DNA of 64,000 bases from Deltaproteobacteria bacterium (GTDB taxonomy: Bacteria; Myxococcota; Kuafuiibacteriia; Kuafuiibacteriales; Kuafuiibacteriaceae), in the NCBI GenBank assembly GCA_020632995.1, contig JACKEN010000018.1, positions 1 through 64,000 of the forward strand, given 5' to 3'. Below are positions 55,741-63,748 of this stretch, one piece after another. Within the stretch, counting starts at the first letter, position 1, and each line of letters starts with the position of its first letter. Below the pieces are notes generated by a model, which was given only the letters and a program-made list of their open reading frames with translations, was not told where the DNA came from and did not search any database. Made by a program: the position numbers and the translations under genes.

Positions 55741-58077
55741 GTGAAGCGCGGTCCCGACCTCCAGATCAACCTCCGCCCCCCGGCGGACCTCCCCGAGGCG
55801 CTGCCGGTGCTCTGCATCCGGCAAGGCTTCTTGCTCCCCGGCATGGTGTCTCCCTTCACCATCGGCCGACCCAGCTCGCTCTCCGCCCTCGACGCGGCCC
55901 ACGAGGGCTGGGTGCTGGTGGCCTTGCAGCGCGAGCCGGTGGCGGACCCGGCGCCGAGCGACCTGCTCCCTGTCGCCCTGATGGCCCGGGTGGTCCAGAC
56001 CCTGGGGCGGCAAGGCAACATGCGGGCGGTGGCCATCCAGGGGGTGAGCCGGGTGTGGCTGCGGGAGGTGCTGTCGACCGAGCCGCACTTCGTCGCGCGC
56101 TACGAGCACGTGGAAGAGGTGTGGCCGGACACCGCGGAGGCGGAGGGGGTGCGCCGCGCCCTGTTCGCCTCGGTGAGCCAGGTGATCGAGACCCTCGACG
56201 CCGACGCCCCCATCCGGGCCCTGAGCCAGCGGGTGGAGTCACCGTCGGTGCTCGCGGACCTCGCCGGTGCCCTGGTGGAGAGCGCGATCGAGTGGAAGCA
56301 CGAGGTGCTCCTGACCATCGATCCGCTGGAGCGGGCGGAGCGGGTCATGGCGCAGCTCACTCGGGTGCACGAGGCGCTCGAGGCGCAGAAGCGCATCGAG
56401 AGCAAGGTGCGCACCGAGCTCGAGGGCAACCAGCGCGAGGTGATCCTGCGGAAGCAGCTCAAGGCGATCCAGGAGGAGCTGGGGGAGGGCGACGAGTCCT
56501 CCGACGTGGAGGTGCTGAAGCAACGCCTGGCCGAGCTGCCGCTCCCCGAGGAGGTCCGGAGCACCGTGAACCGCGAGGTGGGGCGCCTCGGCCGCATGCA
56601 GGGCGGGCCGGAGCGCAACGTGGCCATCGACTGGCTCCAGTGGATCGCGGATCTGCCCTGGGGCAAGACCACCGCCACCGACCTCGACCTGGAGCTGTTG
56701 GAGCGGACCCTGGACGAGAGCCACTTCGGCCTCGACGACGTGAAGCGGCAGGTGCTCGAGCACCTCGCGGTGCGCAAGCTGGCTGGCAGCGGCCGGGCCG
56801 ACGTGCTCCTGCTCCTCGGCCCGCCCGGGGTCGGCAAGACGTCGATCGCCACCGCGATCGCCGACGCCACCGGAAGGAAGCTCGTGCGGGTGGCCCTCGG
56901 CGGGATGCGGGACGAGGCCGAGCTCCGCGGGCACCGGCGCACCTACGTGGGCGCGCGGCCCGGGCGCCTGGCCGAGGGCATCCGGCGGGCCGGGGCCGCC
57001 GACCCGGTGGTGCTCCTCGACGAGGTGGACAAGCTCGGCCGCGGCTACCAGGGCGATCCGGGGGCGGCGCTCCTCGAGATCCTGGATCCGGAGCAGAACC
57101 ACGCCTTCGTGGACCACTACCTCGAGGTGCCCTTCGACCTGTCGAAGGTGCTCTTCATCGCGACCGCCAACGATCTGTCGACCGTGCCCGGGCCGCTCAG
57201 GGACCGGCTCGAGATCCTCGAGATCGAGGGCTACACCCCGGACGACAAGGTCCGCATCGCCCGCGGCCACGTGCTGAAGAAGCTCGCCCAGAACGCGGGG
57301 GTGGCGGAGAGCGACGTGGTCCTCACCGACGCCGCGCTGCGCGCCGCGGTGGAGGGCTGGACCCGGGAGGCCGGGGTGCGCCAGCTCCAGCGTGCCCTCG
57401 GCAAGGTGTACCGCGCCGCGGCGGTGAAGAAGGCCAAGGGCGACCTGGCCGAGCCCCTGAAGGTCGATGCAGGTGAGCTCGAGCAATACCTGGGGCGCCG
57501 GAAGGTGAGGGAGGAGGTCCACGAGGCCACGGATCGGCCCGGCGTGGCCACCGGCCTCGCCTGGACCCCGATGGGGGGCGACGTGCTCTTCGTCGAGGCG
57601 TCCCGCACCCCGGGCAACGGGCGCCTCGTCCTCACCGGCCAGCTGGGCGACGTGATGAAGGAGTCGGCGCAAGCTGCCTTGACGTACGTGCGCGGCCTCG
57701 GCGGCGCCATCGGCGAGGGGGCGGGGGACCTGAAGGACACCGACGTGCACCTGCACGTCCCGGCCGGCGCCACGCCGAAGGACGGCCCCTCGGCCGGGGT
57801 CACCATGGCCACCGCGCTCGCCTCGCTCTTCACCGGGCGCAAGGTGAAAGGCGACGTGGCGATGACGGGCGAGATCACCCTCCGCGGTCGCGTGCTGCCG
57901 GTCGGTGGCATCAAGTCCAAGGTGCTGGCCGCCCACGCCCGGGGCCTCACCACCGTCATCGTCCCGAAGGGCAACGGCCCCGACCTCGAGGACGTGCCGG
58001 AGTCGGTGCGGAGCAGCCTCCGCTTCGTGCTCGCGGCCGACCTCGAGACGGTGCTGGACGCGGCGCTGGAGAAGTGA
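55741..58077 (+). CDS. lon: Lon ATP-dependent protease
   Basis: 778 residues, GTG start. The N-terminal LON substrate domain (about 15-210) is followed by a coiled helical region and an AAA+ module with Walker A GPPGVGKTS (Lys366) and Walker B Val-Val-Leu-Leu-Asp-Glu-Val-Asp-Lys. The protease domain carries catalytic Ser684 (PKDGPSAG) and Lys727 (GGIKSK), 43 apart as in E. coli. It degrades misfolded and regulatory proteins. The length is normal. Myxobacteria often have two lon genes (lonV and lonD); which this is cannot be told. Confidence 0.95.
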   Translation: MKRGPDLQINLRPPADLPEALPVLCIRQGFLLPGMVSPFTIGRPSSLSALDAAHEGWVLVALQREPVADPAPSDLLPVALMARVVQTLGRQGNMRAVAIQGVSRVWLREVLSTEPHFVARYEHVEEVWPDTAEAEGVRRALFASVSQVIETLDADAPIRALSQRVESPSVLADLAGALVESAIEWKHEVLLTIDPLERAERVMAQLTRVHEALEAQKRIESKVRTELEGNQREVILRKQLKAIQEELGEGDESSDVEVLKQRLAELPLPEEVRSTVNREVGRLGRMQGGPERNVAIDWLQWIADLPWGKTTATDLDLELLERTLDESHFGLDDVKRQVLEHLAVRKLAGSGRADVLLLLGPPGVGKTSIATAIADATGRKLVRVALGGMRDEAELRGHRRTYVGARPGRLAEGIRRAGAADPVVLLDEVDKLGRGYQGDPGAALLEILDPEQNHAFVDHYLEVPFDLSKVLFIATANDLSTVPGPLRDRLEILEIEGYTPDDKVRIARGHVLKKLAQNAGVAESDVVLTDAALRAAVEGWTREAGVRQLQRALGKVYRAAAVKKAKGDLAEPLKVDAGELEQYLGRRKVREEVHEATDRPGVATGLAWTPMGGDVLFVEASRTPGNGRLVLTGQLGDVMKESAQAALTYVRGLGGAIGEGAGDLKDTDVHLHVPAGATPKDGPSAGVTMATALASLFTGRKVKGDVAMTGEITLRGRVLPVGGIKSKVLAAHARGLTTVIVPKGNGPDLEDVPESVRSSLRFVLAADLETVLDAALEK

Positions 58078-58111
58078 CCGCGGCCCCCATGATGCGTGGT
58101 TGCGGCTGTGC

Positions 58112-58117
58112 TAGACC
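58112..58117 (+). promoter_or_regulatory. -10-like hexamer TAGACC, 12 bases before the start
   Basis: It lies exactly 12 bases before the GTG of the Nudix gene. No -35 is apparent. Confidence 0.35.
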
Positions 58118-58123
58118 GGTAGG

Positions 58124-59011
58124 GTGAGCGAGCCGCGCCACGCAGCCACCGTGATCCTCACTCGGCCCGGCCCGCGGGGCCTCGAGATCGCGCTCCAGAA
58201 GCGCCACCGGGAGAGCCAGTTCATGGGGGGCGCCTACGTGTTCCCGGGGGGCAAGCTCGACCCCGAGGACTGCGAGCCCCGCGCCCTCGCCCGGCTCCCG
58301 GTCGGCGCGAAGGAGCGCTGCTTCGCGCGCTTCACCCCCACCCCGGGCACCAGCTTGACCCCCGAGGAGGCGGCGGGCCTGCACGTCGCCGCGTGCAGGG
58401 AGACCTTCGAAGAGGCGGGGGTGCTCCTGGCCCGCAAGGCGGGCGGCGCGCCCTTCGCGATCACCGAGCCAGCCCAGGAGGAGGCCCTCGCCCACGCCCG
58501 GCTCGAGATGGCGGCGGGGCGGCTCGGCTTCGCGGAGCTCCTCGAGGCGGAGGACCTGACCGTGGACCTGGACGGCCTGGTCTACTGGGCCCACTGGGTC
58601 ACCCCCACCCGAGAGCGTCGCCGCTACGACACCCGCTTCTTCGTGGCCCACTTCCCGGCTGGCCAGGTGGCCACCGCCGACGACCAGGAGGCGGTGGACC
58701 TGCGCTGGTACCTGGCGAACGAGGCGCTGCTGGCCCACCAGGAGGGGCACATCTTCCTCCCGCCCCCGACGCAACGCAGCTTGCAGGAGCTCGCCGGCTA
58801 CACCAGCCTGGACCAGGTGCGGGCCGAGGCGGCCCGCCGGCCGATCGGGGCGATCATGCCGAAGCTCACCGTGGTCGGCGATGCCTTCGCCATCCTCATG
58901 CCGTGGGATCCGGACTACGCGGCGGCCGAGGGCGGGGCGCTGCCAGGTGAGCCCCCGAAGGATCCACGGCCGGACCTGCCATCGCGGATCATGGTGCGCG
59001 GCGGGGTGTAG
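58124..59011 (+). CDS. Nudix hydrolase with split Nudix box (NUDT7/NUDT19-like)
   Basis: 295 residues, GTG start. The Nudix box begins Phe-Pro-Gly-Gly-Lys-Leu-Asp (about 44-50) but is interrupted by an insertion of about 40 residues before Ala-Ala-Cys-Arg-Glu-Thr-Phe-Glu-Glu-Ala-Gly (about 90-100), which holds the metal-binding REx2EE. An insertion at this point is known in NUDT19-type enzymes that hydrolyse CoA and acyl-CoA. The same activity is a reasonable inference. It follows lon by 46 bases. Confidence 0.75.
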   Translation: MSEPRHAATVILTRPGPRGLEIALQKRHRESQFMGGAYVFPGGKLDPEDCEPRALARLPVGAKERCFARFTPTPGTSLTPEEAAGLHVAACRETFEEAGVLLARKAGGAPFAITEPAQEEALAHARLEMAAGRLGFAELLEAEDLTVDLDGLVYWAHWVTPTRERRRYDTRFFVAHFPAGQVATADDQEAVDLRWYLANEALLAHQEGHIFLPPPTQRSLQELAGYTSLDQVRAEAARRPIGAIMPKLTVVGDAFAILMPWDPDYAAAEGGALPGEPPKDPRPDLPSRIMVRGGV

Positions 59012-59018
59012 CTGGTGC

Positions 59019-59540
59019 CTACTCGGCCGCCGCCTTCGCAGGCGGGCTTGCGAGCGCGGCGGTGCTGGTGCGGACGGAGAGGCGGTCCAGGACCCGCGTG
59101 ATCGAGGCGCGGCATCCCGGGTCGCGCGTGCGTGCGGCGCCGAGGGCGGCCACCCCGGTCGATGGGTCCCGCGCCCCCTCCAGGGCCGAGGCCGCGTTCT
59201 CGTAGGCGATGCAGCGGCCGGCCCGCAGGGTGTCGTCGAGCGGGCCGGCGTCGGGGCGCATCAGGGTGTCGGCCACCGCGAGGAAGTCGCGCGCCGCGTC
59301 GTCGTAGGCGCCGATCGAGAACGCGGTGGTGGCGGTGCGCCACTGGCCCACCGCCACCCCGTACTCGGCCGGGGCGGGTGGCACCTCGGGGAGCACGGGC
59401 AGGCCCTGGCTCCAGCGCAGGGCGAGGTCCTCGCGCACCACCAGCCCCGCGTCCGGTGGGGGGCTCGACTCCAGGACCGAACAGGCGACCACCGAGAGCG
59501 CGAGGGCCATGGCTGCGAACCTGACATTCCTGAGGGGCAA
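59019..59540 (-). CDS. Small lipoprotein
   Basis: 173 residues from a TTG at 59540. I chose this start because it gives an Arg-containing n-region before the hydrophobic stretch and the Val-Val-Ala-Cys lipobox; the ATG at 59510 would leave too short a signal. A Pro/Asp/Ala linker follows, then a helical domain with TPR-like character (about 55-145) and two late cysteines. Family unknown. It converges with the Nudix gene, seven bases apart, and is divergent from the MBL-like gene. Confidence 0.55.
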   Translation of the reverse strand: MPLRNVRFAAMALALSVVACSVLESSPPPDAGLVVREDLALRWSQGLPVLPEVPPAPAEYGVAVGQWRTATTAFSIGAYDDAARDFLAVADTLMRPDAGPLDDTLRAGRCIAYENAASALEGARDPSTGVAALGAARTRDPGCRASITRVLDRLSVRTSTAALASPPAKAAAE

Positions 59541-59630
59541 GACGTCAGCATGTTGCCCGGCATCGGGGCGCAGGGGAAGGAGCCCGAGTCGCATCCGCAC
59601 CCCGGCCCCTCCTTCTGGTAGGAGTGCGGC

Positions 59631-60383
59631 ATGGACAAGGTGGTGCGGATCTCGGACGGCTTCTGGAACATCCGCGGGTCGTTCCGCGTGTTCGGGCTGC
59701 TCGACATCGGGACCCAGGCCTCGCTGGTGCGCCTCGCGCGCGGTGGCTTCGTGCTCCTCGACAGCTACACCCTCACCGGGGCGGTGGAGGCGGACGTGCG
59801 GCGCCTGACCGGGGGCGGCGGGCAGCTCGAGGCGATCATCAACCTCCACCCCTTCCACACCGTGCACGTCGAGGCCGCGGCGCGGGCGTTCCCGAACGCC
59901 AAGCTGTACGGCACTGGCCGGCACGCCTCGAGGTTCCCCGCACTCGCCTGGCAGCCCGAGCGCACCGAGACAGAGGCCTTCGCCGCGCTCTTCGCCGACG
60001 ACTTCGACTTCACCGTCCCCCCTGGCGTCGACTTCGTCCCCTCGAACGAGAACCTGCACTTCGCGTCGGTGCTCGCCATCCACAAGGCGTCACGCACGCT
60101 GCACGTCGACGACACCTTGAGCTGGCTGCCGATCCCCTTCGCGGGCCGGGTGGGCTTTCACCCCTCGCTCGGCCAGGTCCTCCAGCGCCGCGCGGGCGCG
60201 GTCGCGGAGTTTCGCGCGTGGGCAGAGGGGCTGATCGAGCGCGCGGCCGAGATCGAGCACCTGTGCACCGCCCACGCTCGCCTCGCGAAGGTTCGGGGCG
60301 CGGCCGCGATACAAGCCGAGCTGCGGAGCGCCTACGCGCGCGTCGAGGCGACGCTCGAGGCGCACGAGGCCCGCTACGGCTGA
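59631..60383 (+). CDS. Metallo-beta-lactamase-fold-like protein, degenerate metal site
   Basis: 250 residues. The N-terminal strands and the Ile-Ile-Asn-Leu-His-Pro-Phe-His-Thr-Val-His segment (about 70-81) occupy the place of the HxHxDH motif of the MBL fold, but with His-x-x-His-x-x-His spacing and no Asp. This recalls DUF4336-like proteins. A later His-Val-Asp-Asp-Thr may supply further ligands. Hydrolase activity is uncertain. TAGGAG begins 12 bases before the ATG. It is followed after 49 bases by the acylase-like gene. Confidence 0.6.
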   Translation: MDKVVRISDGFWNIRGSFRVFGLLDIGTQASLVRLARGGFVLLDSYTLTGAVEADVRRLTGGGGQLEAIINLHPFHTVHVEAAARAFPNAKLYGTGRHASRFPALAWQPERTETEAFAALFADDFDFTVPPGVDFVPSNENLHFASVLAIHKASRTLHVDDTLSWLPIPFAGRVGFHPSLGQVLQRRAGAVAEFRAWAEGLIERAAEIEHLCTAHARLAKVRGAAAIQAELRSAYARVEATLEAHEARYG

Positions 60384-60432
60384 CCTTGCGGGCGTGCTCG
60401 GGGCGCGGTAGCACGGCGCTCGAGGTCTGGTG

Positions 60433-62556
60433 ATGCAAGTCCGCTTGACGATGGACGCCACGGGGATCCCCGGTCTGGTGGCGGAGGACGACGTCGCGGC
60501 GCTCTTCGGCCTCGGGGTGCTCCACGGGCAGCACCGGCCGCTGCAGGCCCTCTTGCTCCCCACCGCCGGCACCGGCCGCCTGCAGGAGCGCCTGCTCCCG
60601 CTCCCCGCGATGGCCCACCTCGACGCGGTGGCCCACCGGTTGAGCCTGCCCGCCCGGGGGCGGGCGGCGGCGGCGGCGCTGTCGCCGTTCACCCGCGCGC
60701 GGGTGGACGCCTACCTGGCCGGGCTCCGGCAAGGCCGCCTGCGTGCCCGGCCCGCCCGGCTCGAGGCGATGCTCCTCGCCGGCCTCGAGGTGCCCGACGC
60801 GGCGGCGATGGCCTCCGGCTTCATACTCTCGTCGTACCTTGGCCTGGCCGAGGGGCAGGAGCGGATGGAGCGGGTGCTGGTAGAGGCGGTGACCCGAGGC
60901 GCGGATCCCGCCCTCCTCGAGGCGATGTTCGACCCCCACCTCGAGGGGTGGCGGCCCGAGGTGCTCGCGGGCCTCGGCCACCGCCGCCCGGGGCCGGGGT
61001 TCGCGGCACGGCCGCTCGCCGCGGTCGGCGGCAGCAACGCCTGGGCGGTGGGCCCGGGGCGCTCCGCCTCGGGGGCGCCGCTCTTGGCCGGGGATCCGCA
61101 CCTGCAGGTGAACCAGCTCCCGGCCCTCTTCTTCGAGGTGCGGGCGCGGGTGGGCGACGACTACTGGTTCGGGGCGACCATCCCCGGGCTCCCGGGCCTC
61201 GCGGTGGGTCGGAACCGGAACGTGGCGTGGAGCGGCACGTTCTCGGTCGCCGACAACGTGGACCTGTTCGTCGAGACCCTCTCCGGCGGCGCGGCCCACG
61301 GCGCCGACGGCCCCGAGCCGATCACCCTGCGCGCGGTCGAGGTGCCCCGCCGGGGCCTGCCCCCGGTGCGCCTACGCTTCGCCGAGACCCCCCGCGGGGT
61401 GCTCGAGGGCGGGGCCCACGACGGCCCAGCCCTCAGCGTGGCCTGGTCGGGGGGCGAGGGGGCGGCGGAGGCGATGCAGGCTTACTTGCGGCTCCCCTAC
61501 GCCCGCTCGGCCGAGGAGGCCGACCGGATCCTGGACGGTGCCCACATGTTGAGCCTGCACTTCGTCCTCGCCGACCGCGGCGGAGCGGTGCGCTACCGCC
61601 AGGTGGGCCGGGTGCCGCGGCGCACCCCGGGCTGGTCCGGCCTCTACCCCGGCGCCCCCGAGGGCCCGGGCTGGCTGGGGATCACCGGAGCCGAGGGCCT
61701 CCCCGGCTTCGAGGCGGACGTGGTGGTGTCGGCGAACGAGGCCCGCCCAGGTAGAGACGGCGCCACCCTCTCGACCCTGGCCCAGCCCGAGTACCGCCGC
61801 CAGCGCATCCGCAACCTGCTGGACGCCCACCCGCGGCACGACGTGGCGTCGATGCAGGCCATCCAGCGGGACCTGTGGTCGGGGCAGGCCGACCTGCTCC
61901 GACCGGTGCTGCAAGCGGCCTTGCCCGCCGGGCCCCTCGCGGACGCGCTGGCCGGCTGGGACGGGCGGTACGCGGTGGATCGTCGCGGGGCCCACGCCTT
62001 CGAGATCGCCCTGAGGGCCGCCCGCTCCGCCCTCGCCGAGGACCTGGGGGGCGGCTGGTTCGAGGCGCTCCTCCAGCACAGCGAGGTGCCGGTCTGGTGG
62101 TGCGAGGCCCTGGACCGCGCGGTGGCCGCGGCTGCGCATTGGCCTCAGGCGAGGCGGGCCCGCCTCGCCGCCCGCCTCGCCGACGTCGCCGCGATACACC
62201 CCGCCCCCTGGGGCGAGGTCCAGCGCCTCACCCTCCCGCACCTCGCCTTGGGCGGCCTGGGCGACGTCCTGGCCTACGACCGCGGCCCCTTCCCACTCCC
62301 CGGCTCGGTGGCCACCGTGTCCCAGGGCAACATCGTCCGCCTCGGCGAGGCCGAGGTGGCGGTGGCCCCCGCCTACCGCTTCGTCACCGACCTCGCCGAC
62401 GACCACGCGCAGGCCAGCCTGCCGGGTGGGGTCGATGGCGCCCCCGGCCGCCCAGGCTACGACCAGTGGCTGCAGGCCTACCTGCGGGGCGAGTACCACC
62501 GCCTGGCCCCGCCCACCGACGACGAGCCGGGTGAGGTGGTGACCGCGGGCGGATGA
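60433..62556 (+). CDS. Penicillin-acylase-like Ntn hydrolase without a signal peptide
   Basis: 707 residues from the ATG at 60433 (GTG at 60430 is adjacent). The alpha-chain start pattern Asp-Ala-Thr-Gly-Ile-Pro-Gly-Leu and Gly-Val-Leu-His-Gly-Gln-His-Arg is followed by the autoprocessing site Gly-Gly-Ser201-Asn-Ala-Trp, where Ser201 would become the N-terminal nucleophile of the beta chain. Downstream family features include Asp-Pro-His-Leu-Gln and Gly-Arg-Asn-Arg-Asn-Val-Ala-Trp. Such enzymes cleave acyl amides, including quorum-sensing homoserine lactones. Most are periplasmic; here no signal peptide is seen. The gene holds eight exact iterated-palindrome copies, the highest density in the window. 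Confidence 0.82.
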   Translation: MQVRLTMDATGIPGLVAEDDVAALFGLGVLHGQHRPLQALLLPTAGTGRLQERLLPLPAMAHLDAVAHRLSLPARGRAAAAALSPFTRARVDAYLAGLRQGRLRARPARLEAMLLAGLEVPDAAAMASGFILSSYLGLAEGQERMERVLVEAVTRGADPALLEAMFDPHLEGWRPEVLAGLGHRRPGPGFAARPLAAVGGSNAWAVGPGRSASGAPLLAGDPHLQVNQLPALFFEVRARVGDDYWFGATIPGLPGLAVGRNRNVAWSGTFSVADNVDLFVETLSGGAAHGADGPEPITLRAVEVPRRGLPPVRLRFAETPRGVLEGGAHDGPALSVAWSGGEGAAEAMQAYLRLPYARSAEEADRILDGAHMLSLHFVLADRGGAVRYRQVGRVPRRTPGWSGLYPGAPEGPGWLGITGAEGLPGFEADVVVSANEARPGRDGATLSTLAQPEYRRQRIRNLLDAHPRHDVASMQAIQRDLWSGQADLLRPVLQAALPAGPLADALAGWDGRYAVDRRGAHAFEIALRAARSALAEDLGGGWFEALLQHSEVPVWWCEALDRAVAAAAHWPQARRARLAARLADVAAIHPAPWGEVQRLTLPHLALGGLGDVLAYDRGPFPLPGSVATVSQGNIVRLGEAEVAVAPAYRFVTDLADDHAQASLPGGVDGAPGRPGYDQWLQAYLRGEYHRLAPPTDDEPGEVVTAGG

Positions 62557-62562
62557 GCTCGG

Positions 62563-63084
62563 CTACTCGCAGGGGCCGGGGTGTTGGTAGGGCTGGGTGG
62601 GGAGGCCCTCGTAGGTGAGGCCGTCGCAACCGCAGTAGGTGAGCTGGCAACCCGGGGTCCGCATGCAGAGGCCGGAGGCGAGGAACCCCTCCCGATCGCA
62701 GGTGCTGCAGCACAGGCCTTTGGGTTCCTCGCAGCCCGGCTCGAGGAAGCAGTGCGGGCAGCCGACGCTGTCCGGCGTGCAGTACGGGTAGGTGGGGTTG
62801 GCCGCCATCGCCCTCATCACCGTGTCGGGAGGCGTGTCCTGGCCGTCGGTTGCGGTGCCGTCCTCGTTCGCCACGCAGCTCTGGTAGGTGAGGCCGGTGC
62901 CACAGACCGCGCCGCGCGCGCAGCGCACGTCGATGCGTGACACCTGGCCCTGCTCGTCCAACGACAGGGCGAAGCCGGTGCAGTAGGTGATCTCGAACCC
63001 GCCATCGAGCAGCCCCGAGGTCTCCTCCTCACACCCGGCAGCCAATGCGGTGGCTACCAACGCAAGCGCGACTGCGGATCTCAT
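62563..63084 (-). CDS. Cys-rich lipoprotein
   Basis: 173 residues from the ATG at 63084. The signal ends in Ala-Ala-Gly-Cys (about 18). The mature part has some 18 cysteines, with dense clusters such as Cys-Pro-His-Cys, Leu-Cys-Cys-Ser-Thr-Cys and Tyr-Cys-Gly-Cys, suggesting several disulfides in the periplasm or on the surface. The C-terminal Cys-Gly-Cys-Asp-Gly-Leu-Thr-Tyr resembles a Kazal-like motif. Function unknown. TAGAGT, about 38 bases upstream, is a possible -10. Confidence 0.65.
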   Translation of the reverse strand: MRSAVALALVATALAAGCEEETSGLLDGGFEITYCTGFALSLDEQGQVSRIDVRCARGAVCGTGLTYQSCVANEDGTATDGQDTPPDTVMRAMAANPTYPYCTPDSVGCPHCFLEPGCEEPKGLCCSTCDREGFLASGLCMRTPGCQLTYCGCDGLTYEGLPTQPYQHPGPCE

Positions 63085-63419
63085 AGGGGCTGCACCAGCA
63101 GGCCGTCGCCCAGGTACTCTAGCACACCCTCGAGGTGCCGAACTTTGAGCACAGACAGACATGGTGGGACCCAAAATCCCATACCGCAGCTCGATAGCGC
63201 CTGGCGTGGGCAAAGCGCCATTACCCAAATGGGGCGAATCGCCCGGGGAACTTTCCGCACCGTCAAACAGCTTCTTCGCCCGAGGTGCGGCCTGGCGACA
63301 GCTCCTCCGGGCGTCGTCTCGAGCACCGCGAGACGACCTGTGGGACGACGCAACGCAATCCGACCTGCGTCGAGGCAGACCGCCGCGCGGCGAGGAGCGC
63401 AGACGCTCGCGGCGCGTGA

Positions 63420-63660
63420 GAGGGCCGATCACCAGCGCCGACCCTTGGGCCCCCAGGAGGCCCGGAGCGAAGATGCGAGCGGAGCGTCGGGGTCCGAGGT
63501 CTTCCCCCGGAGGGGGACCGTTGGGATGGCATCACGGTCGCTCGAAGCGCCGGCGGCCAGGGTCCCAACAAGGCGGAACCACCCCCGCCCGCAGCCAAGG
63601 CGCCCCCTAACGCCGGTCCCCCGGAGAGGGGAAGGCCTCGGACCCCGGAAGCGGAGCGGC
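63420..63660 (-). repeat. Inverted, diverged copy of the 52.2-53.4 kb repeat core
   Basis: Read on the reverse strand, this stretch follows the array core in order: the TTCC(C)CTCTCCGGGGGACCGG block (63604-63632 region), then segments matching the GTCCCCCTCCG and GGAAG-CCTCGG parts and the CGCTCGC end. It has many substitutions. With the array it shows the element is dispersed, not just locally tandem. The gene-free space 63085-63748 otherwise holds only the short tandem at 63667; nothing was seen in 63085-63419 apart from a possible -10. Confidence 0.7.
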
Positions 63661-63666
63661 GCCCCA

Positions 63667-63721
63667 CCTCCGCCCCCCCTCCGCCCCACCTCCGCCCCAC
63701 CTCCGCCCCACCTCCGCCCCA
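63667..63721. repeat. 11-bp tandem repeat CCTCCGCCCCA, five copies
   Basis: Five head-to-tail copies, the first with one change. The reverse complement, TGGGGCGGAGG, overlaps the GGCGGAGGTG start of the 42-bp monomers in the 52-53 kb array, and it sits where those monomers would be expected next to the inverted core. It thus looks like a collapsed or slipped monomer tract. Confidence 0.75.
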
Positions 63722-63748
63722 CCGCGCCCGACCAGGCGAAGCGCAGGC

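Noticed and set aside
60406..60432. Leaderless promoter for the acylase-like gene
   Set aside because: TAGCAC is more than 20 bases upstream and no TA-containing hexamer lies at -12 to -14, so it does not fit the pattern.
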